A stretch of 60,091 bases of DNA from JACTMZ01 sp044359955 (GCA_044359955.1 JBIKLF010000016.1:1-60091), one strand, 5' to 3'. Shown: positions 21,891 to 32,155, numbered from the stretch's first letter. A program made the numbers and translations. The notes: generated by a model from the letters alone, not told the origin.

Positions 21891-22475
21891 CTATTCTTCG
21901 CGGTCCACTTGCCAGTATTCGAGTTCGACCGGCGTCTCGCGTCCGAAAATCGTGACCGAAACGCGCAGCTTGCCTTTGTCCGGATCGACCTCCTCGACCA
22001 CCCCCGTCTGGCTTTGGAAAGGTCCATCGGCCACTTTGACTTTTTCGCCCACCTGGAAGGAAACCTTGGGTTTCACCGTGTCGACGCGTTCCTGGATCTG
22101 GGCGAGCATGCTCTCCACTTCGCGGGGACGCATCGGCGTCGGGCGGTCCTTTGTGCCGGCGAAGCCGATCACGCCAGGCGTATCCTTGACGAAATACCAC
22201 GTGCGGTCCATCAACCCGCCCTCCTCGGTCAGGAGGTGCATGTTGGCAATGATGTAGCCCGGGAAAAACTTGCGCGTGGTCTCGGTCTTCTTGCCCTGTT
22301 TGATTTCCTGCACCCGCTCGGTCGGGATGAGGACGTTGAAAACCAAGTCGCCCATCTCCTCGGTTTTGAGCCGCTTGATGATGCTGTCATAGACTTTCTT
22401 CTCCTGACCGGAGAGGACCTGCACGACGAACCATTGGTCACGCGGGGCGGGGATGCGAAGGGCGGTGATGGACAT
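21891..22475 (-). CDS. nusG: Transcription termination/antitermination factor NusG
   Basis: 194 residues: an N-terminal NGN domain (QWFVVQVLSGQEKKVYDSI...PGYIIANM, WYFVKDTPGVIGFAG) and a C-terminal KOW domain (FQVGEKVKVADGPFQSQTGVVEEVD). Binds RNA polymerase and links it to Rho or the ribosome. Lies between secE and rplK as in most bacteria. Confidence 0.96.
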   Translation of the reverse strand: MSITALRIPAPRDQWFVVQVLSGQEKKVYDSIIKRLKTEEMGDLVFNVLIPTERVQEIKQGKKTETTRKFFPGYIIANMHLLTEEGGLMDRTWYFVKDTPGVIGFAGTKDRPTPMRPREVESMLAQIQERVDTVKPKVSFQVGEKVKVADGPFQSQTGVVEEVDPDKGKLRVSVTIFGRETPVELEYWQVDREE

Positions 22476-22488
22476 GGAGAGTATTTCC

Positions 22489-22704
22489 TTATGGACGGGT
22501 CAGCCACCCGACAGTGTTGACCAGCATGAGATCGAAGAAGGCAATGTAGCCGCCCACAATCACCATCGCCACGATGACCACCACGGTGGAATCAGCCAGT
22601 TCCTTGTAGCGGCGGAATCCCTTTTCCTTGGGATCCCACGGCCACGTGGCCTTGGCCAGTTCGGTGCGAACTTCGGCGATGAATGTTTTGAGCTTGCGGA
22701 ACAT
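22489..22704 (-). CDS. secE: Preprotein translocase subunit SecE
   Basis: 71 residues, the minimal one-span SecE: an amphipathic N-terminal segment with EVRTELAKATWPWDPK and one membrane helix (STVVVIVAMVIVGGYIAFFDLML). Clamps the SecY channel. Between tRNA-Trp and nusG. Confidence 0.94.
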   Translation of the reverse strand: MFRKLKTFIAEVRTELAKATWPWDPKEKGFRRYKELADSTVVVIVAMVIVGGYIAFFDLMLVNTVGWLTRP

Positions 22705-22740
22705 GCGCGGGAAACACGGCGACCAGGGTCAATCGGAGAG

Positions 22741-22813
22741 CAGGCCAGGAGGGACTCGAACCCCCAACCGACGGTTTTGGAGACCGCTACTCTACCAATT
22801 GAGCTACTGGCCT
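22741..22813 (-). tRNA. tRNA-Trp (anticodon CCA)
   Basis: Read on the minus strand: acceptor AGGCCAG/CTGGCCT, D arm GCTC/GAGT region, anticodon stem GCGGT/ACCGT with loop CTCCAAA (anticodon CCA), T arm GGGGG TTCGAGT CCCTC-type, discriminator G, no encoded CCA. It sits between tuf and secE, a common position. Confidence 0.95.
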
Positions 22814-22831
22814 GTGCGTATCCTCCAAAGA

Positions 22832-24016
<1,185 letters not shown>

Positions 24017-24070
24017 AGTGCTTGGTGTGTTTGGTTGGTTTGAATGTTGCGAATTTTGCGCCGCGCAGGC

Positions 24071-24146
<76 letters not shown>

Positions 24147-24415
24147 AAACTCCGCAAAGTGTTTTTGGGTTGATGTTTCGGTGTTAATCGCGGCCTCAAA
24201 AAAAGTGAAGCAGCCCGGGGCCGTCCCCCGCGTTTTTCAGCGGATTAACGACCTGCGGACTGCGCGACTTTTTCGCAGCGTTGGAGCTTTATGCCTCTGA
24301 AGCCGCTCCATGTCAAAGGAGATTTTCGGCCGGCCGTTAAAGGGGGACCCCGGAACCCGAACACAAGGTCCATGGCAGGCCATAAGTATCGTTTCGGTTC
24401 CGACGGGGCGAACGG

Positions 24416-24683
24416 CAGGCAGCGGATTTCGACTTCGTTGCCGAGGGCGGGGCACTCGGGATCACCGGCGACCAGCTCGGCGCGACATTCTTTGGCCAGG
24501 GCGGCGGCGAAAGCATCGGCCAGACTCAGTCTGAAGCGCGCCTTAAAATCGGCCGCCACTTCCGCGCACTCCATGGAGGTCGGAGGAAACTCGATCGGCA
24601 AAGCCCGCCTCGGACAGCAGTTGCCCCACATCGGCCGCTCCGCTTTCGTCACGAAGGTAGGCAATCACCGCAAAACCATCCAA
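24416..24683 (-). pseudogene. vapC-type PIN-domain toxin relic
   Basis: Two pieces in different frames. From a possible TTG at 24683 comes the PIN N-terminus LDGFAVIAYLRDESGAADVG; from about 24562, in another frame, comes the PIN C-terminal core FKARFRLSLADAFAAALAKE plus LVAGDPECPALGNEVEIRC. The central 50 or so residues expected of VapC, including one acidic active-site position, are missing, and the frame runs on past the normal end. It is an internally deleted, frameshifted remnant. No antitoxin remains beside it. Confidence 0.7.
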
Positions 24684-24739
24684 AACCTCAGCGGGCGATC
24701 TTCCAAATCTTTCTCCGCGGCCTTGGGCCGGCAAACCGG

Positions 24740-26737
24740 TCACGCCAAGGCCGCCCGCCGCAGACAGCGGATGAGGGCTTCGATCTCGACGGCCAGGAGG
24801 GCCACCGCGCCCGACCGGAAGGGGCCCAACCGCTTCAAGTCCTCCTCCTCGCCGAGTCCCTTCGCCACCACGAAACTCATGAGGAAACTGAACAGGTCCG
24901 GCTGGGAGGACGACTCGATGAGGTCCCCGACCCAAGCCACCTTGTCGTCCGCCTCGTAGACCCCGAGCAAAAGATGCTCCGACTCGGTGGATATCTCGTC
25001 GTAGTAGATGTCCGGCGCCGCACAACCCCGCGGCACCAGAACCCCGATGACAATGTTGACGGCCGCGAGCAAAAGCGCGACTTCCGCCGCTTGGAGATCC
25101 AGCCGCTCTTCCGCACCCTCGAAATAGTCGCGCAGGTCCGGCGGACAGCGACCGGGAAGCACACGGTCCTCCTCGGCCAGGCCTTCGACCGCCGCCTCGA
25201 CTTGGTCGACCGTCAACACTCTCCACCAAGCACCCGGCAGCGGCGAGCCCGCCGGTCGTGGCGGACGCGGGGCGGACACAAGTTCATCCAACCCCAGTTC
25301 CTCCAGCACCCAGCCGATGTTGTGGGCGATACCCTGACGGCGGCCGAGGTCGTCGACCGATTGCAAATGTCCTTTCATCAAATCAACCAGCCGCCCGCGC
25401 ATGTCCGCCCGGGCGGCCGCCTCGCGCGGCGTCAATCCATCGAGCGCGGGAACGGGCTCGCGCAGAAACTTCTCATAATGCGAGCGCATCACGGATTGCA
25501 GCATTTCCGCCTGCTCGGGAGACTTCGCCAGCTCGCTGCTTGCCGGACGCGCCGCCCGGCTCGGGGCCCGTCCACCCGCGGCGGTCTGCTTGGCCAGATC
25601 CGCGACAAATTCTTTCTCGAGTTCGAGCCGGTTGCCGAAAAACTCCGTCACCATTTCCTTCATCGGCTCGAAGTGCATGGCGCTCATCGCGCTGATCTCC
25701 ACACGTCCGGGAAAAACGCGCAACTGCCCCCACATGGGCTGCCCGGGGCCGATCCCGCCGCCCTGCAGGGCCTCGGGAAGCTTCTTTTCCCAAGCGCGCG
25801 AGGCACCGGTGCGCAGCCAGACAAAACAACGGTGCGGACCGCGGGCCTCCACCTCCTCCGGGACCGGCGGCGTCTCGTCAAAGTCCTCGCGCCCGGCCAG
25901 ACCCAAATCATCCGCCGCCCCGTTGAAAAGGTAATTGGCCACGCATTGCTTCGCGTCAAGGTTGCGCCAGATGCGTTCGAAATTCCTGGCCGCTTCCTCC
26001 GACACCGACTCGACGAGCAAGGAAAAGTTTTCGCCCAACCACTCCGTGATATCTTCCTTTCCTTCGACGGGTCCCCCCAGTTTCTCGACATGCCGCAGCA
26101 CGGTGGCGCGCGCGGATTCGGGCGACAAAGACAGGGGAAACGCCACTCCATAGAGCCGTTGGAAAAAAGGCGACGGCACCAGCCAGCCGCAAAACGCCTG
26201 GTATTGCCGCGCCATCTCGGCCAGGCCGCGATCGCACACCGTGAAGGTCGCACCGCTCGCTTCGAGCACGTCGCCGCATTCGCAGCGCAGATCATCGAGC
26301 ACGCGCCGCACCTCGAAAACCGCCGCCCGCGTTCGCGGCGCGAATCCGGCCAGCAAAATCTCGTCGTTGCGCAAACCGCTCCAACCGGACTCGCGCCACA
26401 GGTCGAAAAGCCTTTTCCCCGGACGGATCTCGCGCTGGTAAAATTCCAAGTGGCAGCGCTGCATCAAGGCCATTTCATCAAGATCGCTCTTCACCTCTTG
26501 CGGCCGCAGGCGTTGCAGCACCGCCGGCGCACCCACCGTCTTGCCGTAGAAATCCATCAGCTTGCCGTCGAACTTGCGGCCCATCTCGAGCAACTGGTCG
26601 TAGTTGTCCTCGGTCCAAGGACAATGCGGACAATCGGGCGGACAATCGTAGCGTGTCCCGCGGTTGGAACCACATTCCAACCCCGTGATCTTGCGTCCGA
26701 CGGCCGGGCAGTCTCGCAGTTTGTTGGCTTTGCCCAT
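24740..26737 (-). CDS. Large Cys-cluster protein of unknown function
   Basis: 665 residues. The N-terminus holds five cysteines (C10, C22, C32, C36, C39: DCPAVGRKITGLECG and YDCPPDCPHCPW), suggesting a zinc or Fe-S site. Near residues 430-465 is PVPALDGLTPREAAARADMRGR, a motif that also recurs in DUF2384-like toxin-binding and SEC-C-associated proteins. The remainder is acidic and helical with no catalytic motif I can name. I associate this architecture with Verrucomicrobiota but cannot verify it. It follows the ymdB-like gene by 10 bp, so the two may be co-transcribed. Confidence 0.65.
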   Translation of the reverse strand: MGKANKLRDCPAVGRKITGLECGSNRGTRYDCPPDCPHCPWTEDNYDQLLEMGRKFDGKLMDFYGKTVGAPAVLQRLRPQEVKSDLDEMALMQRCHLEFYQREIRPGKRLFDLWRESGWSGLRNDEILLAGFAPRTRAAVFEVRRVLDDLRCECGDVLEASGATFTVCDRGLAEMARQYQAFCGWLVPSPFFQRLYGVAFPLSLSPESARATVLRHVEKLGGPVEGKEDITEWLGENFSLLVESVSEEAARNFERIWRNLDAKQCVANYLFNGAADDLGLAGREDFDETPPVPEEVEARGPHRCFVWLRTGASRAWEKKLPEALQGGGIGPGQPMWGQLRVFPGRVEISAMSAMHFEPMKEMVTEFFGNRLELEKEFVADLAKQTAAGGRAPSRAARPASSELAKSPEQAEMLQSVMRSHYEKFLREPVPALDGLTPREAAARADMRGRLVDLMKGHLQSVDDLGRRQGIAHNIGWVLEELGLDELVSAPRPPRPAGSPLPGAWWRVLTVDQVEAAVEGLAEEDRVLPGRCPPDLRDYFEGAEERLDLQAAEVALLLAAVNIVIGVLVPRGCAAPDIYYDEISTESEHLLLGVYEADDKVAWVGDLIESSSQPDLFSFLMSFVVAKGLGEEEDLKRLGPFRSGAVALLAVEIEALIRCLRRAALA

Positions 26738-26747
26738 GGATTGCCTC

Positions 26748-27539
26748 TCAACTCAGAGCCACGCGTTCGCGCAGGCGATAGATACTGACGGCCTTCCCGC
26801 TGGACGGATCCACCTCCACCACCACACCGCACAAATCCACATCGCCACCCGCCACCGGCAAAGTCGTGGGCATCCCGGTGAGAAACCGCCGCAGGATCGA
26901 CTCCTTGGTCCGCCCCAGAATCGAGTCCGCCGCCCCGCACATTCCGGCATCGCAAAGGAAGGCGGTCCCGCCGGGAAAAATCTGCTCGTCCGCCGTCTGC
27001 ACATGCGTGTGGGTGCCGACCACGGCGGAGACCTTGCCGTCCAAGTAACGCCCGAGGGCGATCTTTTCGCTCGTCGTCTCGGCATGGACATCGACAAAAA
27101 TCACCCTCGTCAACGTGCGCAGTTTCTCCACTTCCTCCATGGCGCGATGGAACGGATTGTCCAGGGGCGGGTTCATGAAAGTCAGCCCGCGCACATTGAG
27201 CACCGCGACCGGGCCCTTGGCCGTGTCCAAAACCACCGACCCCGCACCCGGTGTCCCAGCCGGATAATTGCACGGCCGGAGCAAGCGCGGCTCCGTCTCG
27301 ATGTAGCCCGGCAGATCTTTCTGATCCCACACGTGGTCACCCGTGGTGATCACCGTGGCACCCGACTTGAGCAGTTCGATGCATTGCTTCCCGCTGATCC
27401 CGCGGCCGCCAGCGGCGTTCTCCCCATTGACAATGGTGAAATCGACCGCCCATTCCTCCTGCAGTCCCTTGAGCCTTTGCTGCAGGGCTTTGCGCCCCGG
27501 TTCCCCGACCACATCACCCAGAAAAAGTATCCTGATCAT
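26748..27539 (-). CDS. YmdB-type metallophosphoesterase
   Basis: 263 residues from ATG 27539 (MIRILFLGDVVGEPGRKAL). Di-metal ligands are seen in FLGDVVG, NGENAAGG, TTGDHVWD, FVDVHAETTSEK and GTHTHVQTADE, matching the TIGR00282/YmdB family, whose Bacillus member hydrolyses 2',3'-cAMP and affects development. Divergent from the amidase gene with only 23-44 bp between starts. Confidence 0.88.
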   Translation of the reverse strand: MIRILFLGDVVGEPGRKALQQRLKGLQEEWAVDFTIVNGENAAGGRGISGKQCIELLKSGATVITTGDHVWDQKDLPGYIETEPRLLRPCNYPAGTPGAGSVVLDTAKGPVAVLNVRGLTFMNPPLDNPFHRAMEEVEKLRTLTRVIFVDVHAETTSEKIALGRYLDGKVSAVVGTHTHVQTADEQIFPGGTAFLCDAGMCGAADSILGRTKESILRRFLTGMPTTLPVAGGDVDLCGVVVEVDPSSGKAVSIYRLRERVALS

Positions 27540-27562
27540 TGATTTTGAGCCCGAAGACATAG

Positions 27563-28768
27563 ATGTTGCCCGCTTCCGCCGCCATGCAATTCGTCCGCAC
27601 CGCCCTCCTCTTCCTGCTCCTCGCCGCCAGCGCGGAGGCGCAAAAACTCACGCCCCTCGCGCCCCGGCCGGACTGGTCGTCGTTGGAGAAATTCCAGCGC
27701 ACCATCACCAAGGACGAATTCACCCGCTTGCTCACCCAGGTCTATGCTCCGGGTGGCGTCTGGTCGGATTATTTCACCATCGCCGACGACCACGCGACGG
27801 TGATGACCACGCCCGGCCAACGGCCCTTCCGTCTCGCCTTCGCTGTAGACGCCGCCAGCGCGAGGCCCGTGCCCCGGTATTGGAATTCGGGAAGGAGCCT
27901 CCGCGGACTGCGCATCGCCCTCGACCCCGGACACCTCGGCGGCGAGTGGGCCCGCATGGAGGAACGGTGGTTCCAAATCGGCCAGAACAAGCCCGTGATT
28001 GAAGGCAATATGGTGCTCGAGGTGGCGAAGTTGCTCAAAAAAGAACTCGAGCGCCGCGGGGCCAAAGTCGTGCTCCTCCGCACGAGTAGCAAACCCGCCA
28101 CCAGCCTGCGCCCGGAAAAACTCCGGACCCAAGCCGCCGCCTCCCTCCGCGACCGTGGCCGACCCGTCAATCCCGCCAGCCTCAAGAGCGAAAGCGAGCG
28201 CCTCTTTTACCGCACCGCGGAGATCCACGCCCGCGCGCGCCTGGTCAACCAGCGTTACAAGCCGGACCTCGTGCTCGCCCTCCACTTCAATGCCGAAGCA
28301 TGGGGCAACCCCGCCCGCCCCACCCTGACCGATCTCAATCACCTCCACCTTCTGGTCAGCGGTTGCTATTCCGCGCGTGAACTCGAATACGACGACCAGC
28401 GTTACGACCTCATGGTCAAACTTCTCAACCGGTCTTATGACAAAGAGGTCGGCGTCTCCCGCACCGTGGCGCAAGGCATGGCCCGGGCCACCGGACTCCC
28501 GCCTTACACTTATAGGGGGGATACCGCGATCAATGTCGGCGGCTCCCCCTACGTCTGGGCCCGCAATCTCCTGGCCAATCGCCTTTTCGAATGCCCCGTG
28601 GTCTACCTCGAGCCCTACGTGATGAACAACCAAGAGGTCCACGACCGCGTCCAACTCGGCGACTATTCCGGACGCCGCAACATCAACGGCACCCCCCGCG
28701 AAAGCATCTACCGCGAATACGTCCGCGGCGTGGTCGACGGCATCGTGGCCTATTACGGGGAAAATTGA
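27563..28768 (+). CDS. Secreted N-acetylmuramoyl-L-alanine amidase (Amidase_3)
   Basis: 401 residues, or 394 from ATG 27584, which gives a more typical signal peptide (MQFVRTALLFLLLAASAEA). Zinc-amidase motifs appear in order: RIALDPGHLGG, EGNMVLEVAKLLKKELERRG and LVLALHFNAEAWG, with a late LEPYVMNN Glu. Would cleave the stem peptide from MurNAc in the periplasm. The insertion between the first and second motifs and the long N-terminal extension are larger than in CwlM/AmiC enzymes. Confidence 0.8.
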   Translation: MLPASAAMQFVRTALLFLLLAASAEAQKLTPLAPRPDWSSLEKFQRTITKDEFTRLLTQVYAPGGVWSDYFTIADDHATVMTTPGQRPFRLAFAVDAASARPVPRYWNSGRSLRGLRIALDPGHLGGEWARMEERWFQIGQNKPVIEGNMVLEVAKLLKKELERRGAKVVLLRTSSKPATSLRPEKLRTQAAASLRDRGRPVNPASLKSESERLFYRTAEIHARARLVNQRYKPDLVLALHFNAEAWGNPARPTLTDLNHLHLLVSGCYSARELEYDDQRYDLMVKLLNRSYDKEVGVSRTVAQGMARATGLPPYTYRGDTAINVGGSPYVWARNLLANRLFECPVVYLEPYVMNNQEVHDRVQLGDYSGRRNINGTPRESIYREYVRGVVDGIVAYYGEN

Positions 28769-28797
28769 CCACCACCGATTTCACCAATCGAAAAAAT

Positions 28798-28833
28798 CCA
28801 TCCGTGCCATCCGTGATATCCGTGGTTAAAAAT
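28798..28833. repeat. Tandem atccgtg words before parA
   Basis: catccgtgccatccgtgata followed by tccgtggttaaaaattcc, a triple short tandem ending 9 bases before the parA start. A comparable leader (ctctgcgacctctgtgcg then taaaaattcc) precedes crtB at about 35610-35635. Confidence 0.55.
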
Positions 28834-28841
28834 TCCGGCTG

Positions 28842-29633
28842 ATGAAAATCCTCGCGGTCGCGAACCAAAAAGGCGGCGTCGGCAAAACGACCACTTCGGT
28901 CAACCTCGCCGCCGGCCTCGCCGCGCGCGGCCAACGCGTCCTCCTCGTCGACCTCGACCCGCAAGGCAACGCCACCAGCGCCGTTGCCGCCGACATCGAA
29001 AACCCGCCCACCCTCTACGGTCCGCTCACCGGCGCCTCCGACGTCCGTTCCTGCCTCACCGCGACGCGCCTGCCGAACCTCTCCCTCATCGCGGCCAACA
29101 TCGACCTCGCCGGCCTGGAAATCGAAGTGGCGCGCATGGACGACCACCTCCAGCAGCTGCGCCGCGCCCTGCAACCCCTGCGCGACGAAGACACCTTCGA
29201 CTTCGTCATCCTCGATTGCCCGCCGTCGCTCGGCATCCTCATGACCAACGCCCTCGCCGCCGCCGACCAACTCCTCGTCCCCGTGCAATGCGAATACTAT
29301 GCCCTCGAAGGCCTCGGAAAACTCATGTTCGTCATGGGCCAGATCCGCGACTCCGGGGCCAACCCTTCACTCACCCTCTCCGGCCTCCTCATGACCATGT
29401 TCGACCGCCGCACCAATCTGGCCGAAGCCGTGGTCAAGGACGTGCGCTCCCATTTCCAAGAGGTGCTCTATGACACGGTCATTCCCCGCAGCGTCCGCCT
29501 GAGCGAGGCCCCCAGCTTCGGACGCACCATTTTCGAGCACGACCCGCGGGGAACCGGCGCCGAGGCCTACGGTCAACTGGCCAAAGAATTCCTCCAACGC
29601 CACAAGGCCAACCTCTCGTTTGTGAATGCTTAG
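28842..29633 (+). CDS. ParA/Soj-family chromosome-partition ATPase
   Basis: 263 residues with the deviant Walker A ANQKGGVGKTTTSVN, Walker A' LLVDLDPQGNATSA and Walker B VILDCPPSLGILM. Such ATPases position chromosomes or cargo with a ParB partner. No parB follows: the stop codon is immediately followed by a perfect hairpin and then pyrE, so the partner must be elsewhere or this is an orphan ParA. Confidence 0.88.
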   Translation: MKILAVANQKGGVGKTTTSVNLAAGLAARGQRVLLVDLDPQGNATSAVAADIENPPTLYGPLTGASDVRSCLTATRLPNLSLIAANIDLAGLEIEVARMDDHLQQLRRALQPLRDEDTFDFVILDCPPSLGILMTNALAAADQLLVPVQCEYYALEGLGKLMFVMGQIRDSGANPSLTLSGLLMTMFDRRTNLAEAVVKDVRSHFQEVLYDTVIPRSVRLSEAPSFGRTIFEHDPRGTGAEAYGQLAKEFLQRHKANLSFVNA

Positions 29634-29696
29634 AGTAGAAGCGGCGTCCCCGCCGCTTAACCCCAACAGACAAGCGGCGGGGACGCCGCTTCTACT
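29634..29696 (+). repeat. Long perfect hairpin repeat, copy 2, possible parA terminator
   Basis: Perfect 25-base arms (29634-29658, 29672-29696) with a 13-base loop aaccccaacagac, followed by tttt. Same arms as 9434-9502, differing mainly in the loop (aaccccggacgac). It begins one base after the parA stop and ends 6 bases before the pyrE start, so it fills the whole intergenic gap. Confidence 0.88.
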
Positions 29697-29702
29697 TTTC
29701 CC

Positions 29703-30275
29703 ATGAACCAAAACGACACCCTCGCCCTCTTCCGCCAAACCGGCGCCCTCCTCCACGGCCACTTCATCCTCCGCTCCGGCCTGCACAGCCGCGAGTTCTT
29801 CCAATGCGCCCTCCTTCTGCGCGACACCAAGGTGGCCGAGCGCGTCTGCGGCTCCCTCGCCGACCAACTCCGCGGTGCCGAGTTTGACACCGTGATCTCC
29901 CCGGCTTTGGGTGGCATCCTCGTCGGGCAGGAAGTCGCCCGCCAACTGGGCAAGCCCCACATTTTCAGCGAAAAAAATGACGCCGGCGCCCTCGTTCTCC
30001 GCCGCGGTTTCACCATCCAGCCCGGCGAGCGTTTCGCCGTGATCGAAGACGTCGTCACCCGCGGCGGCCGCCTCATGGAGACCGTCGATATCGTCCAACA
30101 ACACGGCGGAGTCGTGGTCGCCGCCGCCTCCTTGGTCAACCGCTCCGGAGGCGAACTCCCCGCCATGGATTTTCCCTTCCATGGCCTCGTCGAGTTGAAT
30201 CCCGAAACTTTCCCGCCCGACGCGCTGCCGCCCGATCTCGCGGCCATCCCCGTGATCAAGCCGGGGAGCAAATAG
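29703..30275 (+). CDS. pyrE: Orotate phosphoribosyltransferase
   Basis: 190 residues. The PRPP-binding motif FAVIEDVVTRGGRLMETVDI and the N-terminal region LHGHFILRSGLHSREFFQC are characteristic. Converts orotate to OMP in pyrimidine synthesis. Separated from parA only by the hairpin repeat. Confidence 0.93.
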   Translation: MNQNDTLALFRQTGALLHGHFILRSGLHSREFFQCALLLRDTKVAERVCGSLADQLRGAEFDTVISPALGGILVGQEVARQLGKPHIFSEKNDAGALVLRRGFTIQPGERFAVIEDVVTRGGRLMETVDIVQQHGGVVVAAASLVNRSGGELPAMDFPFHGLVELNPETFPPDALPPDLAAIPVIKPGSK

Positions 30276-30465
30276 GAGGTTTTCTCCCGAGGACGAATTT
30301 CGCCGGTCCGCCGTGACCATCATAAAGAAACATTCCACCCCCTTGCTCCCCCGCCCCGAAGGCGGTTAGGCTTTGATTCGTGAGGACAGTCCCCCCGGCT
30401 CGACCAGTCGCCCGCCCCTGCGCCCCGCGGCGAAAACCCTGCACCCTGACGGAGGGAGCACGATC

Positions 30466-31791
30466 ATGAGCATGCGGCGCATTGTCGTCATCGGCCGCAC
30501 CGATGTCGGTCGGCGGGTTTGTTCGCTCCTGACCTCCTCGGGAATTTCCGTTGTCCATTTGCACGAGCCGTCCGATGCCGAGCTGCGCGCCGAACTGGGT
30601 AAAGATATCGACGGGGTAGCCGTCCTGCTGCACGACGACATTGAGGCCCTGCGCTACAGCCTGATGATTCATCACATCCGTCCCGGCGCGCGCCTGTTCG
30701 TGGCCATGTTCGACCTCACGGCGCGCACCCAACTGCGCAGCGTGGTCCCCGGATGTGTCGTTCTGTCGCCTGCCGCCATTTCCGTTCCCTCCATGGTCGC
30801 CGGGGCCATCGAACCCCGTGCCGACGCGATCCGGCGGGAATCGACGCCGGAACTTCGCTCGTGGGTTTCGGTCAGCGACACCGGTGAAGGCAACGCCCGC
30901 GTCGACTCCTACCGGACCCCCGAAGCATTGCGCCGGCGGGGATTACTCGGCCGTCTGGCCGGACAATTCCGGCCGTTCGATTCCGGGTCGCGCGTGCTTC
31001 TCGGCGGCGCGGCGGGTTTGGTCGCGATCATCCTGGCCGACACCCTCGTCGGTTTGGCCCATGCGAATTTTTTGCGGGCCCTCTATGACGCCACCCGCAC
31101 CACCGCCACCATTTCGGCTCCCGTCCTGCCGGACAACCCCCTGATCCTCATCTGGGCGACCATCGCGGCGCTTCTCGTCATGGGCTTCACCGCGCTTTTT
31201 GCCGCCGGCATCGTCAACTACCTCCTCTCCGGACGCCATGTTGCCATCTTCGGACGACGAGCCATGCCGCGGTTCGGTCACGTGATTGTGGTCGGCATGG
31301 GACAGGTCGGTTTGCGCTTGGCCCAAGAACTGAGGCAACTCGGCATCGCCGTGGTCGGCATCGAGCAAAACCCGAATGCGCGCACCCTGCAGATCGCGCG
31401 CAGTTGCGGCATTCCGGTCCTCATCGGAGACGGCGCGTCGAAAGCCGCGGTCCATGCCACCGGGGTCAAGGGGGCCGTCGCCCTCGTCGCGGCCAGCAGC
31501 GAGGAACGCGACAACATCGCGGTGGCTGTGGGAGCGCTCGCCGCCAACCCGCAATTGCGCGTCGTGATCCGCGCCGGCAGCGACGACGCCATCGATGAAA
31601 CCCGCTCCCTCTTCCGCATCGGCGCCGTGGTCGATGTCAACGGCCTCACCGCTTCCTTCGTGGCCGCCTCCCTCGGCGAAAAGCCGCCCTATGCCGTCAT
31701 CGCCACCCCCGATGGCGACATGGCCGTCGAGGAATCCGGCGCCGTCGTTGAAACCTGGCCGCCACATCCGCAGCGCTGCTCCTGCGCCTGA
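30466..31791 (+). CDS. Membrane protein with two TrkA-N/RCK-type domains
   Basis: 441 residues from ATG 30466, with a good ribosome site (ggaggga) 7-9 bases upstream. Domain order: an N-terminal Rossmann-like domain (RRIVVIGRTDVGRRVC), two membrane helices (about residues 175-200 and 228-255) and a second TrkA-N domain (HVIVVGMGQVGLRLAQELRQLG...LIGDGAS). This resembles K+ channel/transport regulators of the Castor-Pollux or actinobacterial two-RCK type. It has no recognisable selectivity filter. Substrate is inferred; location is two genes upstream of the rhodopsin. Confidence 0.72.
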   Translation: MSMRRIVVIGRTDVGRRVCSLLTSSGISVVHLHEPSDAELRAELGKDIDGVAVLLHDDIEALRYSLMIHHIRPGARLFVAMFDLTARTQLRSVVPGCVVLSPAAISVPSMVAGAIEPRADAIRRESTPELRSWVSVSDTGEGNARVDSYRTPEALRRRGLLGRLAGQFRPFDSGSRVLLGGAAGLVAIILADTLVGLAHANFLRALYDATRTTATISAPVLPDNPLILIWATIAALLVMGFTALFAAGIVNYLLSGRHVAIFGRRAMPRFGHVIVVGMGQVGLRLAQELRQLGIAVVGIEQNPNARTLQIARSCGIPVLIGDGASKAAVHATGVKGAVALVAASSEERDNIAVAVGALAANPQLRVVIRAGSDDAIDETRSLFRIGAVVDVNGLTASFVAASLGEKPPYAVIATPDGDMAVEESGAVVETWPPHPQRCSCA

Positions 31792-31859
31792 GGCCGCCGC
31801 GCCTCCCATCACGCCTTCCATCCGCATTGCCGCCACGGCAACCAGATTGAACCATACGG

Positions 31860-32069
31860 CTATGCCCCGCTGCGCCGCAGATAGAGACCTGCCACCAGCA
31901 TCATCAACCCAACCGTCACCGCCCCGTCGTTGCCGAAAAAGTGCGGGGGCAAGGCAAAGATCTCGTCCGGGATAAAGTCAGCCAACACGAGGCCAAAGGC
32001 GAAAAACCCCAAGACAATTAGAACATTCCCGATCAACCGGGCATGTCCGCGCACGTCGAAATCATCCAC
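31860..32069 (-). CDS. Small membrane protein, divergent to the rhodopsin
   Basis: 69 residues from GTG 32069, or 94 from GTG 32144. Two hydrophobic segments are evident: LIGNVLIVLGFFAFGLVLADF and AVTVGLMMLVAGLYL, joined by a short acidic/aromatic loop, and the protein ends RRSGA. I do not recognise a family. Its divergent placement 86 bp from the rhodopsin start means the two share a promoter region. Moderate confidence that it is a real gene. Confidence 0.45.
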   Translation of the reverse strand: MDDFDVRGHARLIGNVLIVLGFFAFGLVLADFIPDEIFALPPHFFGNDGAVTVGLMMLVAGLYLRRSGA

Positions 32070-32155
32070 GCCAGAATGGGGCCATCCCGCGCCCCGAAAT
32101 TCAAACAAAAAACAGTTTGCCTCGCGCCAGAAGTCCCCGCACACTCATCGGCGAT

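Noticed and set aside
24147..24260. Promoter of the tRNA-Thr/tuf transcript
   Set aside because: Candidate boxes on the minus strand (TTCACT, TTAACA) are present but spacing and match are too weak to call.
24245..24415. Continuation of the vapC relic frame as a functional gene
   Set aside because: Beyond about residue 83 the translation no longer resembles a PIN domain and is likely run-on after loss of the normal stop.
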